Shown here: positions 7,681 through 15,739 of the stretch, piece after piece | How positions within the stretch are numbered: position 1 is the stretch's first letter | Layout: every line of letters begins with the position of its first letter | The notes under the pieces: generated by a model | The model's input: only the letters and a program-made list of their open reading frames with translations | Database searches by the model: none | What the model was told of the DNA's origin: nothing | Program-made: the position numbers and the translations under genes | Source: Leifsonia sp. C5G2 | Lineage (GTDB): Bacteria; Actinomycetota; Actinomycetes; Actinomycetales; Microbacteriaceae | Direction: 5' to 3' | Assembly (NCBI RefSeq): GCF_013359685.1 | Contig: NZ_JABFMV010000007.1 | Coordinates: forward strand, 1 to 64,000 | Length of the DNA stretch: 64,000 bases

Positions 7681-8703
7681 TCAGGCGCGGACGTCGACCA
7701 CCGTCCGGCCGCGCAGCCGACCGGCGAGGATGTCGTCGGCCCCGGGGATCGCGTCCGCCAGCGGGATGAACCGGGTCATCGCCGCGAGGGCCTCCTCGTC
7801 GAGGTCGGCCGCGAGGCGCCGCCACGCCGTCTCGCGCAGCGCGGGGGGCGCCTCCACCGAGTTGATGCCGACGAGGGTGACCGCGCGCAGGATGAACGGC
7901 ATCACCGTCGCCGGCAGGTCGGGGCCCTGGGCGAGTCCGCACGCGGCGACGGTGCCGTCGTACCGGGTCTGCGCGAGCACGGTGGCCAGCGTCTGGCTGC
8001 CGACAGAATCCACCGCGCCCGCCCAGCGCTGCGACTGGAGCGGCCGCCCCGGCGCGTCGAGCTCGGACCGGTCGATGATCGCGGTCGCGCCGAGGTCGCG
8101 CAGGTAGTCGCCCTGCTCCTCCACGCGTCCGGTGGATGCGGTGACCGGGTAGCCCAGTTTCGCCAGCAGGGCGACGGCGACGGACCCGACCCCGCCCGCC
8201 GCGCCCGTGACCAGGACGCTGCTGCCGGAGTCGGCGACCTCCTGCGGGTCGACCCCGTTGCGTTCGAGTGCGAGGACGGCGAGCATCGCCGTGAAGCCGG
8301 CGGTCCCGATCGCCGCCGCCTGCTCGGACGTGAGCTGGTCGGGCACGCGGACCAGCGCGTCGCCGTCCACGCGCGCCCGCTCGGCGAGGCCGCCGTGGTG
8401 GCTCTCGCCGATCCCGGAGCCGTTGAGCACGACCCGGTCTCCCGGCTGCCAGCGCGGGTCGCCGGACTGCTGCACGGTGCCGACGAGGTCGATGCCGGGG
8501 ATGAGCGGCGACGTCCGGGCGACACCGGGGCGCCCGGCGATGGCGAGCCCGTCCTTGAAGTTGAGGTCGGAGAACTCCACCGCGACGGTGACGTCCCCCG
8601 GCATGAGGAAGTCGTCGCCGACGCGCCGCACCTCGGCGCTGTGGGCGGTGATCCGGCCCCCGTCGAGCTGCTGTTCGATCACGATCGCCCGGAAGTCGCT
8701 CAT
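7681..8703 (-). CDS. AcuI/YhdH-type zinc-independent oxidoreductase (acrylyl-CoA reductase family)
   Basis: Medium-chain dehydrogenase/reductase of 340 aa, similar to AcuI/YhdH, which reduce acrylyl-CoA to propionyl-CoA with NADPH. Visible are the catalytic-domain segment FSDLNFKDGLAI, the IPGIDLVGTV strand and the nucleotide-binding TGAAGGVGSVAVALLAKLG. No structural zinc cysteines are present. The ATG at 8703 is preferred over the GTG at 8712 because TAGGGT lies 7 nt before it. The propionate link is an inference: a methylcitrate operon lies 7 kb away. A general quinone reductase is the alternative. Confidence 0.8.
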   Translation of the reverse strand: MSDFRAIVIEQQLDGGRITAHSAEVRRVGDDFLMPGDVTVAVEFSDLNFKDGLAIAGRPGVARTSPLIPGIDLVGTVQQSGDPRWQPGDRVVLNGSGIGESHHGGLAERARVDGDALVRVPDQLTSEQAAAIGTAGFTAMLAVLALERNGVDPQEVADSGSSVLVTGAAGGVGSVAVALLAKLGYPVTASTGRVEEQGDYLRDLGATAIIDRSELDAPGRPLQSQRWAGAVDSVGSQTLATVLAQTRYDGTVAACGLAQGPDLPATVMPFILRAVTLVGINSVEAPPALRETAWRRLAADLDEEALAAMTRFIPLADAIPGADDILAGRLRGRTVVDVRA

Positions 8704-8726
8704 GGCCTTCACCCTACGCCGCGGGC

Positions 8727-9503
8727 TCAGTTGAGCGTCTGGGTGCCCCGCGGAAGCTCGCCGCCGGCGTACAGCTCGAGGGCCGTCTCGCGGAGCGCGG
8801 TGAGCGCCACCCGCTGGGTCCAGGGACCGTAGGACACGCGGGCGACGCCGAGCTCCTGCAGGCGCGCCGGGGTGAGGGACCCCGGGACCGCGATGACGCT
8901 GAGGCGGCGCTCGCCGAGTCCGCCGACGAGGCGCTCGACTGTGTGCTCGTCGAGCTTGCCGGGGACGAACACGCAGGTCGCCCCTTCGTCCAGGAACGCG
9001 CGGCCGCGACGGATCGCCTCCTCGGCCTTCTCCTCATCGGTGGGCAGCGCATCCCGCAGGTAGACGTCGGTGCGGGCGTTGAGCGCGAACGGAACGCCTT
9101 CGCTCTCGGCGGCGCGCACCGCGGCCCGGACGGCGCCGACCGCCTCGTCGAAGGGCCGCATCCGGTCTTCGAGGTTCGCCCCGACGACCCCGACGGCGAT
9201 CGCGCGCCGGATCGTCTCGCCCGCGTCGCCGTAGCCTCCTTCGAGGTCGGCGCTCACGGGAAGATCGGTGGTGGCGACGATGCGGCCGATCATGTCCAGC
9301 ATGAGGTCGAGCGGGATGTTCTCGCCGTCGTCGTAGCCCAGCGACGCGGCGATCGAGTGGCTGGCCGTCGCCAGCGCCCGGGTTTCGGGGAGGTCCGCGA
9401 CCACGCGTGCGCTGATCGCGTCCCACACGTTGATCAGCTGGAGGAGCTCGGGGACTTCGTGGAGGCGGAGCAGCTCGGTGCCGCGCTCCTGGATGCCGGT
9501 CAT
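8727..9503 (-). CDS. Isocitrate lyase/PEP mutase family protein, lacking the lyase cysteine
   Basis: A TIM-barrel enzyme of 258 aa from the PEP mutase/isocitrate lyase superfamily. Conserved points are LINVWDAISARVV near residue 24, SADLEGGYGDAG (metal-binding loop) and FALNARTDVYL. The catalytic KKCGH loop of true lyases is absent: the equivalent strand reads VGANLEDRMRP. It is therefore unlikely to be methylisocitrate lyase, which prpB in this window already supplies. A hydrolase or oxaloacetate decarboxylase-like activity is possible. TAAGGT lies 6 nt before the ATG, a leaderless start. It is followed 23 bp later by the AcuI-type gene on the same strand. Confidence 0.8.
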   Translation of the reverse strand: MTGIQERGTELLRLHEVPELLQLINVWDAISARVVADLPETRALATASHSIAASLGYDDGENIPLDLMLDMIGRIVATTDLPVSADLEGGYGDAGETIRRAIAVGVVGANLEDRMRPFDEAVGAVRAAVRAAESEGVPFALNARTDVYLRDALPTDEEKAEEAIRRGRAFLDEGATCVFVPGKLDEHTVERLVGGLGERRLSVIAVPGSLTPARLQELGVARVSYGPWTQRVALTALRETALELYAGGELPRGTQTLN

Positions 9504-9546
9504 GCGCCCACCTTACGACCGGGCGCTGGCGCTCTAGGATGGCGGC

Positions 9547-10995
9547 ATGTCCCGCACGGGGGAGCCGCTGGAGGTGCCGAAGAGTCGTTCGGCGCTCGGC
9601 CGGCGTGTGTCGGCGAGCAGCGTCATCGACTACGCGTTCTTCGTCTTCGGGGGTGTGGCCGCCGTCTGGCTGGCCTGGCTGGTGCTGACGGCCAGCTTCG
9701 ACTGGGGCTGGTTCCTCGTCCTGTTCTTCGTGCTGTTCTGGGCCGTGCTGGCGTATCTGGTGCTGCCGCGGCTGCACAGGATTCTGACGGAGATCTACGT
9801 CCCCGATTACTTCATCGGCCGCGCCCGCACCAGCGACGGTCTGTTGGGCGACCCGATCAACCTGGCCCTGGTGGGGTCGGAGGCGCAGCTCGACGACGCG
9901 ATGCGCGCGGCGGGGTGGACGCGCGCCGACGACGTGACGCTGCGTTCCAGTTGGAGGATCGTCGCCTCGACGGTGTTGCGGCGCAGCTACGACGAGGCGC
10001 CGGTCAGCCCGCTGTTCCTGTTCGGCCGGCAGCAGGATGTGGCGTACCAGCAGGAGGTCAAGGGCAACCCGGCGAAGCGCCACCATGTGCGCTTCTGGCG
10101 CTGCCCGGACGGCTGGCTGCTGCCCGGGGGTCACCGCGTGGAGTGGCTGGCCGCCGGAACCTTCGACCGTGCCGTCGGGTTCTCGCTGTTCACGCTCCAG
10201 ATCACGCACAAGATCGACGCCGACACGGACATCGAGCGCGACCACATCGTCTCCACCCTGCTCGGTGCGGACGTCGGCGTGGAGGTGTCGGTCATCCGCG
10301 ACTTCTCGACCGGCTATCACGCGCGCAACGGCGGCGGCGACAGCATCGTCACGGACGGCGACCTGCCCGTGCTCGATGTGAGCGCGGTGCTGGTCGATCC
10401 GGAGGCCGTCAGGGTCGCGGCGGACGCCGACGCCCGCCGGCTTGCCCGCGCCGAGCGGCGGCCCGTGCCGACCACCCTTGGCGTCCTGCTGATGATGCTG
10501 CGTGTCGGCGCCGGTGCGCTGTACATCGCGCTGAACCTGCTGGATTGGAAGGCCTTCGTCGCCTCGGAGCTGAACACCGGGGCGTTGGACCCGAGCCAGG
10601 AGGACTCGGCGAATCTGGTGCTCGGGATCGTGATGGGCGTCTTCGGCGCCGGCCTGGTGCTCTACTTCCTGCTCGCCCTCCTCGTGTTCTTCGGCAGTAA
10701 CTCGGCCCGCATCGCGGCGATGTCGTACAGTTCGCTGATCGTCGTGACCGCGGCCATCGACTCGTTCAACGGCGGCCCCGAGGTCTCGTTGCGGAACAAC
10801 CTCCTCGGCGTGGCCCTCGACATCCTGGTGGTGCTCGCCCTCTCCTCGAAGCGCTCGCGCCTCTGGGCTCGCCGGCCGCGCGGTGCGGCTGCCGCTGCCG
10901 CCGCGCCCGCGGTGCCGGCCGCAGGCCCCGTCTCGGCGGCCGCGATCGGGGGCGACGCCGATGCCGGCTCGTCGTCTCGCTCCGGTCTCACATGA
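9547..10995 (+). CDS. Membrane protein with LssY C-terminal domain
   Basis: A 482-residue protein with two N-terminal membrane helices (about residues 28-75), a soluble central domain, and about four helices between residues 305 and 440, then an Ala/Pro-rich tail. The central part (DPINLALVGSEAQLDDAMRA, LFLFGRQQDVAYQQEV, RHHVRFWR) matches the domain found at the C-terminus of LssY proteins, which are linked to type I secretion and often fused to PAP2 phosphatases. Here there is no phosphatase domain. TAGGAT lies 6 nt before the ATG. The last 8 bp overlap the convergent antiporter gene. The biochemical role is unknown. Confidence 0.75.
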   Translation: MSRTGEPLEVPKSRSALGRRVSASSVIDYAFFVFGGVAAVWLAWLVLTASFDWGWFLVLFFVLFWAVLAYLVLPRLHRILTEIYVPDYFIGRARTSDGLLGDPINLALVGSEAQLDDAMRAAGWTRADDVTLRSSWRIVASTVLRRSYDEAPVSPLFLFGRQQDVAYQQEVKGNPAKRHHVRFWRCPDGWLLPGGHRVEWLAAGTFDRAVGFSLFTLQITHKIDADTDIERDHIVSTLLGADVGVEVSVIRDFSTGYHARNGGGDSIVTDGDLPVLDVSAVLVDPEAVRVAADADARRLARAERRPVPTTLGVLLMMLRVGAGALYIALNLLDWKAFVASELNTGALDPSQEDSANLVLGIVMGVFGAGLVLYFLLALLVFFGSNSARIAAMSYSSLIVVTAAIDSFNGGPEVSLRNNLLGVALDILVVLALSSKRSRLWARRPRGAAAAAAAPAVPAAGPVSAAAIGGDADAGSSSRSGLT

Positions 10996-12583
10996 GCGGC
11001 TTCTTCCCGTCCGCGCCGCCCGCCTTCAGCGCGGACTCCTCGGCGTCGAGGAAGGCGAGCACCGACCGCACGGCCGGCTCCTGGTACCGCCCTTCCGCCC
11101 GGGCCTCCAGCACCGCCTGACGTTCTGCGACGATCATCGTCCTGCGAAGCCTGCGGTACTCCAGCGGCAGGTCGGCGCTCTCATCCGGAGACGGATTCTC
11201 CAGCGCGTCCGATAGGAACAGCGCATTGATGCGCAATCGCTCGATTACCCGCTCGTCTTCGTCGCCGGTGACCTGCGACTCGAGGTGCTCGAGCCCGGCC
11301 GACTGCGCCTCGGCGAGGAGCCGCTGCATCTCGCTGGCCTCCTGTGCGAAGTCGGGGGGAGGCAGCTTGAGTCGGCGGATGATCCACGGCAACGCGAGCC
11401 CCTCGAGCAGGGTGGCGACGACGACCACGAATGCGAGGAACTGCAGGAATTCGCGATGCGGCGTCTGCGTCGGCAGCAGGAACACCGCCGCGAGCGTGAC
11501 GACGCCCCGGATTCCGGCGAAGGACACGGCGATGCCGGTCGGCCACGACCAGCCACGCTCCCGCAACCGCCGGGGACCATAGCGGTAGAGGGCCGTCGTG
11601 CCCACCATCCAGGCGAAACGCGCCAGGAAGATGGCAAGGAGGACGACGACGCTGATGCCGATGGTCTGCGGAACGGTGATGCCGGACGTGAAGGCTGCGG
11701 TGAGGATGGACCGCAGCTCGAGCCCGATGAACAGGAAGACCGCGTTCTCCAGCAGGAAGCTGATGGTCCGCCAGTTGATCGTCTCCGCGATGCGCGCTTC
11801 CGCCGTCTGGATCGTGGGGGATCGGTAGCCCAGGTACAGGCCGGCCACGACCACGGCGAGCACTCCGGAGCCGTGCAACAGTTGCGACGGGATGAACGCG
11901 AGGTACGGGGTGATGAGCGCGAGCGACGTGTCGAGGACGGGCGACCGCAGCTGTTTGCGGATGATCGCGAGGACGAGCCCGACGACGAGGCCGATGCCCA
12001 CACCCACGACCACGGCGAGGACGAAGTCGCCCCCGATCGCCCAGGGGTTCACGATGCTGACGATGGCGGCGATGCTGGCGTTCAGGGCGACCAGTGCGGT
12101 CGCGTCGTTGAGCAGGCTCTCGCCTTGGAGCACGGTGAGGAGTCGCCGGGGCAGCTTGACGCGTCCTGCCACCGCCTGAACGGCGACCGTGTCGGTCGGC
12201 GCAACCACCGCTCCGAAGGCGAACGCCGCCGCGAGCGTGATGGCCGGGACGACCAGGAAGGTCGCGAAGCCCACCACGATGACGGTGAAGGCCACGAGTC
12301 CGACCGACAGCAGCAGGATGCCGTCGCGCCTGGCGCGCACATCGACGATCGACGTCTGGATCGCCGCGGCGAAGAGCAGCGGCGGCAGCAGGCCGAACAG
12401 GACGACCTCCGGTTCCAGCGCGACGGCGGGGACCCCCGGCACGAAGGACGCGGCGGCGCCGACGACGACGAGCACGACCGGCGCCGACCATCCCACCCGG
12501 CGCGACAGCCCGGTGACGGTGACCGTGACGAGGACGAATGACACGATCCAGACGATGGTGGTGACCGGATCCATGCTGTCCAT
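10988..12583 (-). CDS. Na+/H+ antiporter, CPA1 (NhaP) family
   Basis: Cation:proton antiporter of 531 aa with about twelve membrane helices followed by a cytoplasmic tail of about 115 residues. The ion-binding helix motif GAVVAPTDTVAVQAV (near residue 110) and the following LLNDATALVALN are typical of CPA1 exchangers. FAGIRGVVTLAAVFLLP is another conserved helix. It would export Na+ in exchange for protons at the cell membrane. ATG 12583 (or 12574) is the only sensible start; the same frame stays open for 5 kb upstream but is antisense to other genes there. No clear ribosome site is seen. It converges with the LssY-domain gene with an 8-bp overlap. Confidence 0.85.
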   Translation of the reverse strand: MDSMDPVTTIVWIVSFVLVTVTVTGLSRRVGWSAPVVLVVVGAAASFVPGVPAVALEPEVVLFGLLPPLLFAAAIQTSIVDVRARRDGILLLSVGLVAFTVIVVGFATFLVVPAITLAAAFAFGAVVAPTDTVAVQAVAGRVKLPRRLLTVLQGESLLNDATALVALNASIAAIVSIVNPWAIGGDFVLAVVVGVGIGLVVGLVLAIIRKQLRSPVLDTSLALITPYLAFIPSQLLHGSGVLAVVVAGLYLGYRSPTIQTAEARIAETINWRTISFLLENAVFLFIGLELRSILTAAFTSGITVPQTIGISVVVLLAIFLARFAWMVGTTALYRYGPRRLRERGWSWPTGIAVSFAGIRGVVTLAAVFLLPTQTPHREFLQFLAFVVVVATLLEGLALPWIIRRLKLPPPDFAQEASEMQRLLAEAQSAGLEHLESQVTGDEDERVIERLRINALFLSDALENPSPDESADLPLEYRRLRRTMIVAERQAVLEARAEGRYQEPAVRSVLAFLDAEESALKAGGADGKKPLM

Positions 12584-12699
12584 GATGGCGAGAACGCGGG
12601 ACCGCCGCCAAGATTCCCCGGAGTCTGTGGAGAGCTCGTCCTGCGCGTGGCCTGTGGGCACTTCTCGACGAACGGAGGAGGGTGCAGCGGCAACGCTTC

Positions 12700-13587
12700 T
12701 CAGGCGGCGTGCTGCTCGCAGGCTGTGGCGTCGCACCCTTCGCACACGACAAACTGCTCCCGGCACGAGAGGTCGACGCAGTTGCGCATCCGGTTGGTCG
12801 GATCTCCGCAGACCCTGCACCGGCCGAGCACTGCAGCACCGTCGCTGAAGGTGAGGGAACCACGCCCGTCGAAGACGTACAGCGCGCCATCCCACAGACC
12901 GCCGTCGCCGTACTCCTCGCCATAGCGCGCGATCCCGCCCTCGAGCTGGTAGACCTCGCGGAATCCACGCGCCAGCATCAGCGAGGAGAGGACTTCGCAC
13001 CGGATCCCGCCGGTGCAGTACGTGACCACCGGACGTTCCTTGAGGTGGTCGTAGGCGCCGCTGTCGAGCGCCGTCACGAACTCGCGGGTGTTCGAGACGT
13101 CGGGCACCACGGCATCCCGGAACCGTCCGATCTCCGCCTCGAATCGGTTCCGCCCGTCGAAGAACACGAGGTCCTCGCGCTCCGACGCGAGCTCGTTCAC
13201 CTGCTCCGGGGTCAGTCGCACGCCTCCGTTGACGACGCCGTTCGCGTCCACTCGAAGCTCGCCGGGCGCGCCGAACGAGACGATCTCGTCGCGCACCTTC
13301 ACGGAGAGCCGGGGGAAGTCGAGGCTCCTGTTGTCCGCATCGAGTCCGGAACCGGTGCTCCACTTGACGTCCAGCCCGCGGAACGGCGCAAACTCCTTCG
13401 TGACCCGGAGGTAGCGCTTGAGCGCGTCGAGCTCGCCCCCGAGGGTTCCGTTGATGCCGTGCGGCGACAGGAGGATCCGCCCCCGGAGATTCAGCCTCTC
13501 GCACAGCTCGCGCTGCCACAGCCGGACCGCCTCCGGGTCGGGAAGCGGGACGAACGCGTAGTAGAGGAGGACCTTCGGGACGGGCAC
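12700..13587 (-). CDS. trhO: tRNA uridine(34) hydroxylase, rhodanese-like
   Basis: TrhO (YceA) uses oxygen to make 5-hydroxyuridine at the wobble position of certain tRNAs. This 295-residue protein has the N-terminal acylphosphatase-like domain ([18 protein letters not shown]) and the rhodanese domain with [18 protein letters not shown], giving catalytic-type Cys191 and a second Cys197. The C-terminal 40 residues are cysteine-rich ([25 protein letters not shown]) and probably bind a metal, as in many family members. The GTG start at 13587 has TAACAT exactly 6 nt upstream. It stands alone between two genes of unrelated function. Confidence 0.88.
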   Translation of the reverse strand: MPVPKVLLYYAFVPLPDPEAVRLWQRELCERLNLRGRILLSPHGINGTLGGELDALKRYLRVTKEFAPFRGLDVKWSTGSGLDADNRSLDFPRLSVKVRDEIVSFGAPGELRVDANGVVNGGVRLTPEQVNELASEREDLVFFDGRNRFEAEIGRFRDAVVPDVSNTREFVTALDSGAYDHLKERPVVTYCTGGIRCEVLSSLMLARGFREVYQLEGGIARYGEEYGDGGLWDGALYVFDGRGSLTFSDGAAVLGRCRVCGDPTNRMRNCVDLSCREQFVVCEGCDATACEQHAA

Positions 13588-13626
13588 CGCCCCATGTTAT
13601 GCAGCCTAGGCCTGAGCCGCCGAACG

Positions 13627-13735
13627 TAGGATCGTGGAGGCTGTGAGCCTGTGAAGGCTCGTTCGCCTGCCGTTCAGACTCGTGCGACAGGGTGAATGGA
13701 ACCCCGGGGTGCGTCCCTGTAAGAAAGGCGGCTCG
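13627..13735 (+). promoter_or_regulatory. Promoter and structured leader of the mannosyltransferase gene
   Basis: TAGGAT (13627-13632) is a good -10, giving a leader of about 95 nt, unusual here where most genes are leaderless. The leader contains GAGCC/GGCTC (13645-13660) and a larger element in which ACAGGG (13687-13692) pairs with CCCTGT (13715-13720), enclosing the palindrome ACCCCGGGGT. The ribosome site AAAGGCGG follows at once. Confidence 0.4.
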
Positions 13736-14512
13736 TTGCGAACCCTCGTCATCATCCCGACGTACAACGAGCGCGAGAACGTCGGCGCGATCGTCGGGCG
13801 GGTGCGGGCCTCCGTCCCCGACGCAGAGATCCTCGTCGTCGACGACGGTTCCCCTGATGGCACCGGTGAGCTGGCGGACGCGCTCGCCGCGACCGACGCG
13901 AACGTGCATGTGCTCCATCGCGCCGGCAAGGACGGCCTGGGGGCGGCGTACCGCGCCGGCATGCAGTGGGCGCTGGATGCCGGTTTCGACGCGATCGTCG
14001 AGATGGATGCGGATGGATCGCACCGCCCGGAGGAGCTGCCGAGGTTGCTGGAAGCCCTGCGCCAGGACGACGACCAGGAGGGCGCGGACGTCGTGCTCGG
14101 CTCCCGGTGGGTCGACGGCGGCGGCGTGGTGAACTGGCCCGCGGGTCGCCGGCTGATCTCGCGCGGAGGAAGCGCGTACTCCCGTATCGCCCTCGGTCTC
14201 CCGGTCAAGGATGTGACCGGCGGCTACCGGGCGTTCACCGCGGACGCGCTGCGCCGGCTCCACTTCGAGCGGACCGAGAGCCAGGGCTACTGCTTCCAGA
14301 TCGACATGACCCGTCGTGCGTGCGACGCGGGACTGGCGATCGTCGAGGTGCCCATCACGTTCGTCGAACGGGAGCGCGGCGCATCCAAGATGGGTGGCGG
14401 CATCGTGGTGGAGGCGATGCTCCGCGTCACGGTCTGGGGCCTGACGGGTCTTCCGCACCGATTCCGCCGACGGCCGGCTCCGACGACTGCGGAGAAAGCG
14501 CGCCGGGCGTAG
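13736..14512 (+). CDS. Polyprenol monophosphomannose synthase (GT2)
   Basis: Family 2 glycosyltransferase of 258 aa, the catalytic Ppm1/DPM1 type that transfers mannose from GDP-mannose to polyprenyl phosphate for lipoglycan and protein mannosylation at the membrane. The nucleotide-binding start LVIIPTYNERENVGAIV, VVDDGSPDGT, the DXD-type MDADGSHRPEE and the DVTGGYRAF/ESQGYCFQIDM acceptor region are all present. The TTG at 13736 is chosen because AAAGGCGG lies 6-8 nt upstream and the protein then begins LRTLVIIPTYNE as in homologues; an ATG-type start 54 bp earlier lies inside the structured leader. No C-terminal membrane domain is present, so a separate Ppm2-like partner would lie elsewhere. 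Confidence 0.85.
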   Translation: MRTLVIIPTYNERENVGAIVGRVRASVPDAEILVVDDGSPDGTGELADALAATDANVHVLHRAGKDGLGAAYRAGMQWALDAGFDAIVEMDADGSHRPEELPRLLEALRQDDDQEGADVVLGSRWVDGGGVVNWPAGRRLISRGGSAYSRIALGLPVKDVTGGYRAFTADALRRLHFERTESQGYCFQIDMTRRACDAGLAIVEVPITFVERERGASKMGGGIVVEAMLRVTVWGLTGLPHRFRRRPAPTTAEKARRA

Positions 14513-14521
14513 CGTTGCGGC

Positions 14522-15052
14522 ATGGCCAACGATCCTCTCGAGCGTTTCAAGACTGTTCCGACCTTCACCGTGACGAGCGACGATGTCGCCGAAGGCCGTC
14601 CTCTCTCGCGCGAGCAGTGGGGCGCAGGCGGGGGAGGCGGCGATGTCTCTCCGCAGCTCTCCTGGAGCGGCTTCCCAGCTGAGACGAAGAGCTTCGCCGT
14701 CACGATCCACGACCCTGACGCGCCGACGGGCTCGGGTTTCTGGCACTGGGCCGTCTACAACATCCCTGCTTCGGTCACCGAGCTTCCGTCGAACGCCGGG
14801 GTCGAGGGCGGCGCCGGCCTGCCGGCAGGCGCGGCGATGCTCTCCAACGAGATGCGCTCGAAGAGCTTCACGGGCGCAGGGCCGCCTCCCGGGACGGGAA
14901 CGCACCACTACAACATCGTGGTGCACGCTCTCGATGTCGAGCACCTCGATCTCGATCCGGAGTCGACACCGGCGGTGCTGGGCTTCAATGCGCACTTCCA
15001 CACGCTCGCGCGAGCGGTGATCACACCGGTGGCGACGGCCGGCGACATCTGA
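14522..15052 (+). CDS. YbhB/YbcL family PEBP-like protein
   Basis: A 176-residue soluble member of the phosphatidylethanolamine-binding/Raf kinase inhibitor-like family. The ligand-pocket motifs are clear: SPQLSWSGFP, IHDPDAPTGSGFWHWAVYNIP and GTGTHHYNIVVHALD. Bacterial members have no firmly assigned function. It has its own leaderless start (TAGCGT 6 nt before the ATG) just 9 bp after the mannosyltransferase stop, so it can be expressed separately. It converges with the LysE gene; both stop codons lie in the arms of a small CTGACC/GGTCAG hairpin (15049-15073). Confidence 0.85.
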   Translation: MANDPLERFKTVPTFTVTSDDVAEGRPLSREQWGAGGGGGDVSPQLSWSGFPAETKSFAVTIHDPDAPTGSGFWHWAVYNIPASVTELPSNAGVEGGAGLPAGAAMLSNEMRSKSFTGAGPPPGTGTHHYNIVVHALDVEHLDLDPESTPAVLGFNAHFHTLARAVITPVATAGDI

Positions 15053-15069
15053 CCGGGCGGTGCCGAGGG

Positions 15070-15708
15070 TCAGTGCTTCACACCGGTGAAGGCGAGCACC
15101 CCTCCTAAGCCGATCATCATGACCCCGCCGGTCGCGCCCAGCCGTTCGACCCGCTTGGGTGACCGGGCGAACCACCGGCGCGCCGTGCCTGCGGCGAGCG
15201 CCCACACACTGTCGAACATCAACGCGAGGATCAGGAAGACGACGCCGAGCTCGAACAGCTGGAGCGGGATCGCCCCTCCTCGGTAGTCGACGAACTGCGG
15301 GAGCACGGCGACGAAGAAGACGAGCGACTTCGGGTTGGTGAGCCCGACCACGAAGCCTTCGCCCAGGATGCGCCATCGTGACCGGCGCGGCGGGGTCGCC
15401 TCGTGCGTCACTGCAGTGTGCCGTCGGTGCCGGATCGCTTGGATGCCGAGGTAGACCAGGTAGGCGGCGCCGGCGAACTTGATGATCGTGAAGAGCACGA
15501 GGGACTGGGCGACGATCGCTCCGATCCCCAAGGCCACGGCGATCACGAGCGGGAGCATCCCGAGCGCGTTGCCGAGCACGCTGAGCAGCCCGCCGAGCCG
15601 GCCGAGCGCCAGGGATCGACCGATGACGAACAGAACGCTCGGCCCGGGGATGACGATGAGAGCGATCGACGCGAGGGCGAACGCGAGCAGCGACGGGCCG
15701 GGAACCAT
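15070..15708 (-). CDS. LysE family amino-acid exporter
   Basis: Membrane transporter of 212 aa with about six helices, of the LysE/RhtB superfamily that exports amino acids or related metabolites. The N-terminal signature IPGPSVLFVIGRSLALGRLGG is typical, and KFAGAAYLVYLGIQAIR follows at helix 3; GFVVGLTNPKSLVFFVAVLPQF precedes helix 4. The substrate cannot be read from sequence. TACGCT lies exactly 6 nt before the ATG. The gene diverges from prpD with only 31 bp between start codons, so the two leaderless promoters are nearly back to back. Confidence 0.85.
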   Translation of the reverse strand: MVPGPSLLAFALASIALIVIPGPSVLFVIGRSLALGRLGGLLSVLGNALGMLPLVIAVALGIGAIVAQSLVLFTIIKFAGAAYLVYLGIQAIRHRRHTAVTHEATPPRRSRWRILGEGFVVGLTNPKSLVFFVAVLPQFVDYRGGAIPLQLFELGVVFLILALMFDSVWALAAGTARRWFARSPKRVERLGATGGVMMIGLGGVLAFTGVKH

Positions 15709-15714
15709 GTGCCG

Positions 15715-15733
15715 AGCGTAGGGGAGGTAGGTT
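15715..15733. promoter_or_regulatory. Back-to-back leaderless promoters for lysE-type gene and prpDBC
   Basis: Minus-strand TACGCT (15715-15720) is 6 nt from the LysE start and plus-strand TAGGTT (15728-15733) is 6 nt from the prpD GTG. The hexamers are separated by 7 bp, leaving no room for a separate operator between them. Confidence 0.55.
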
Positions 15734-15739
15734 CGTTAC

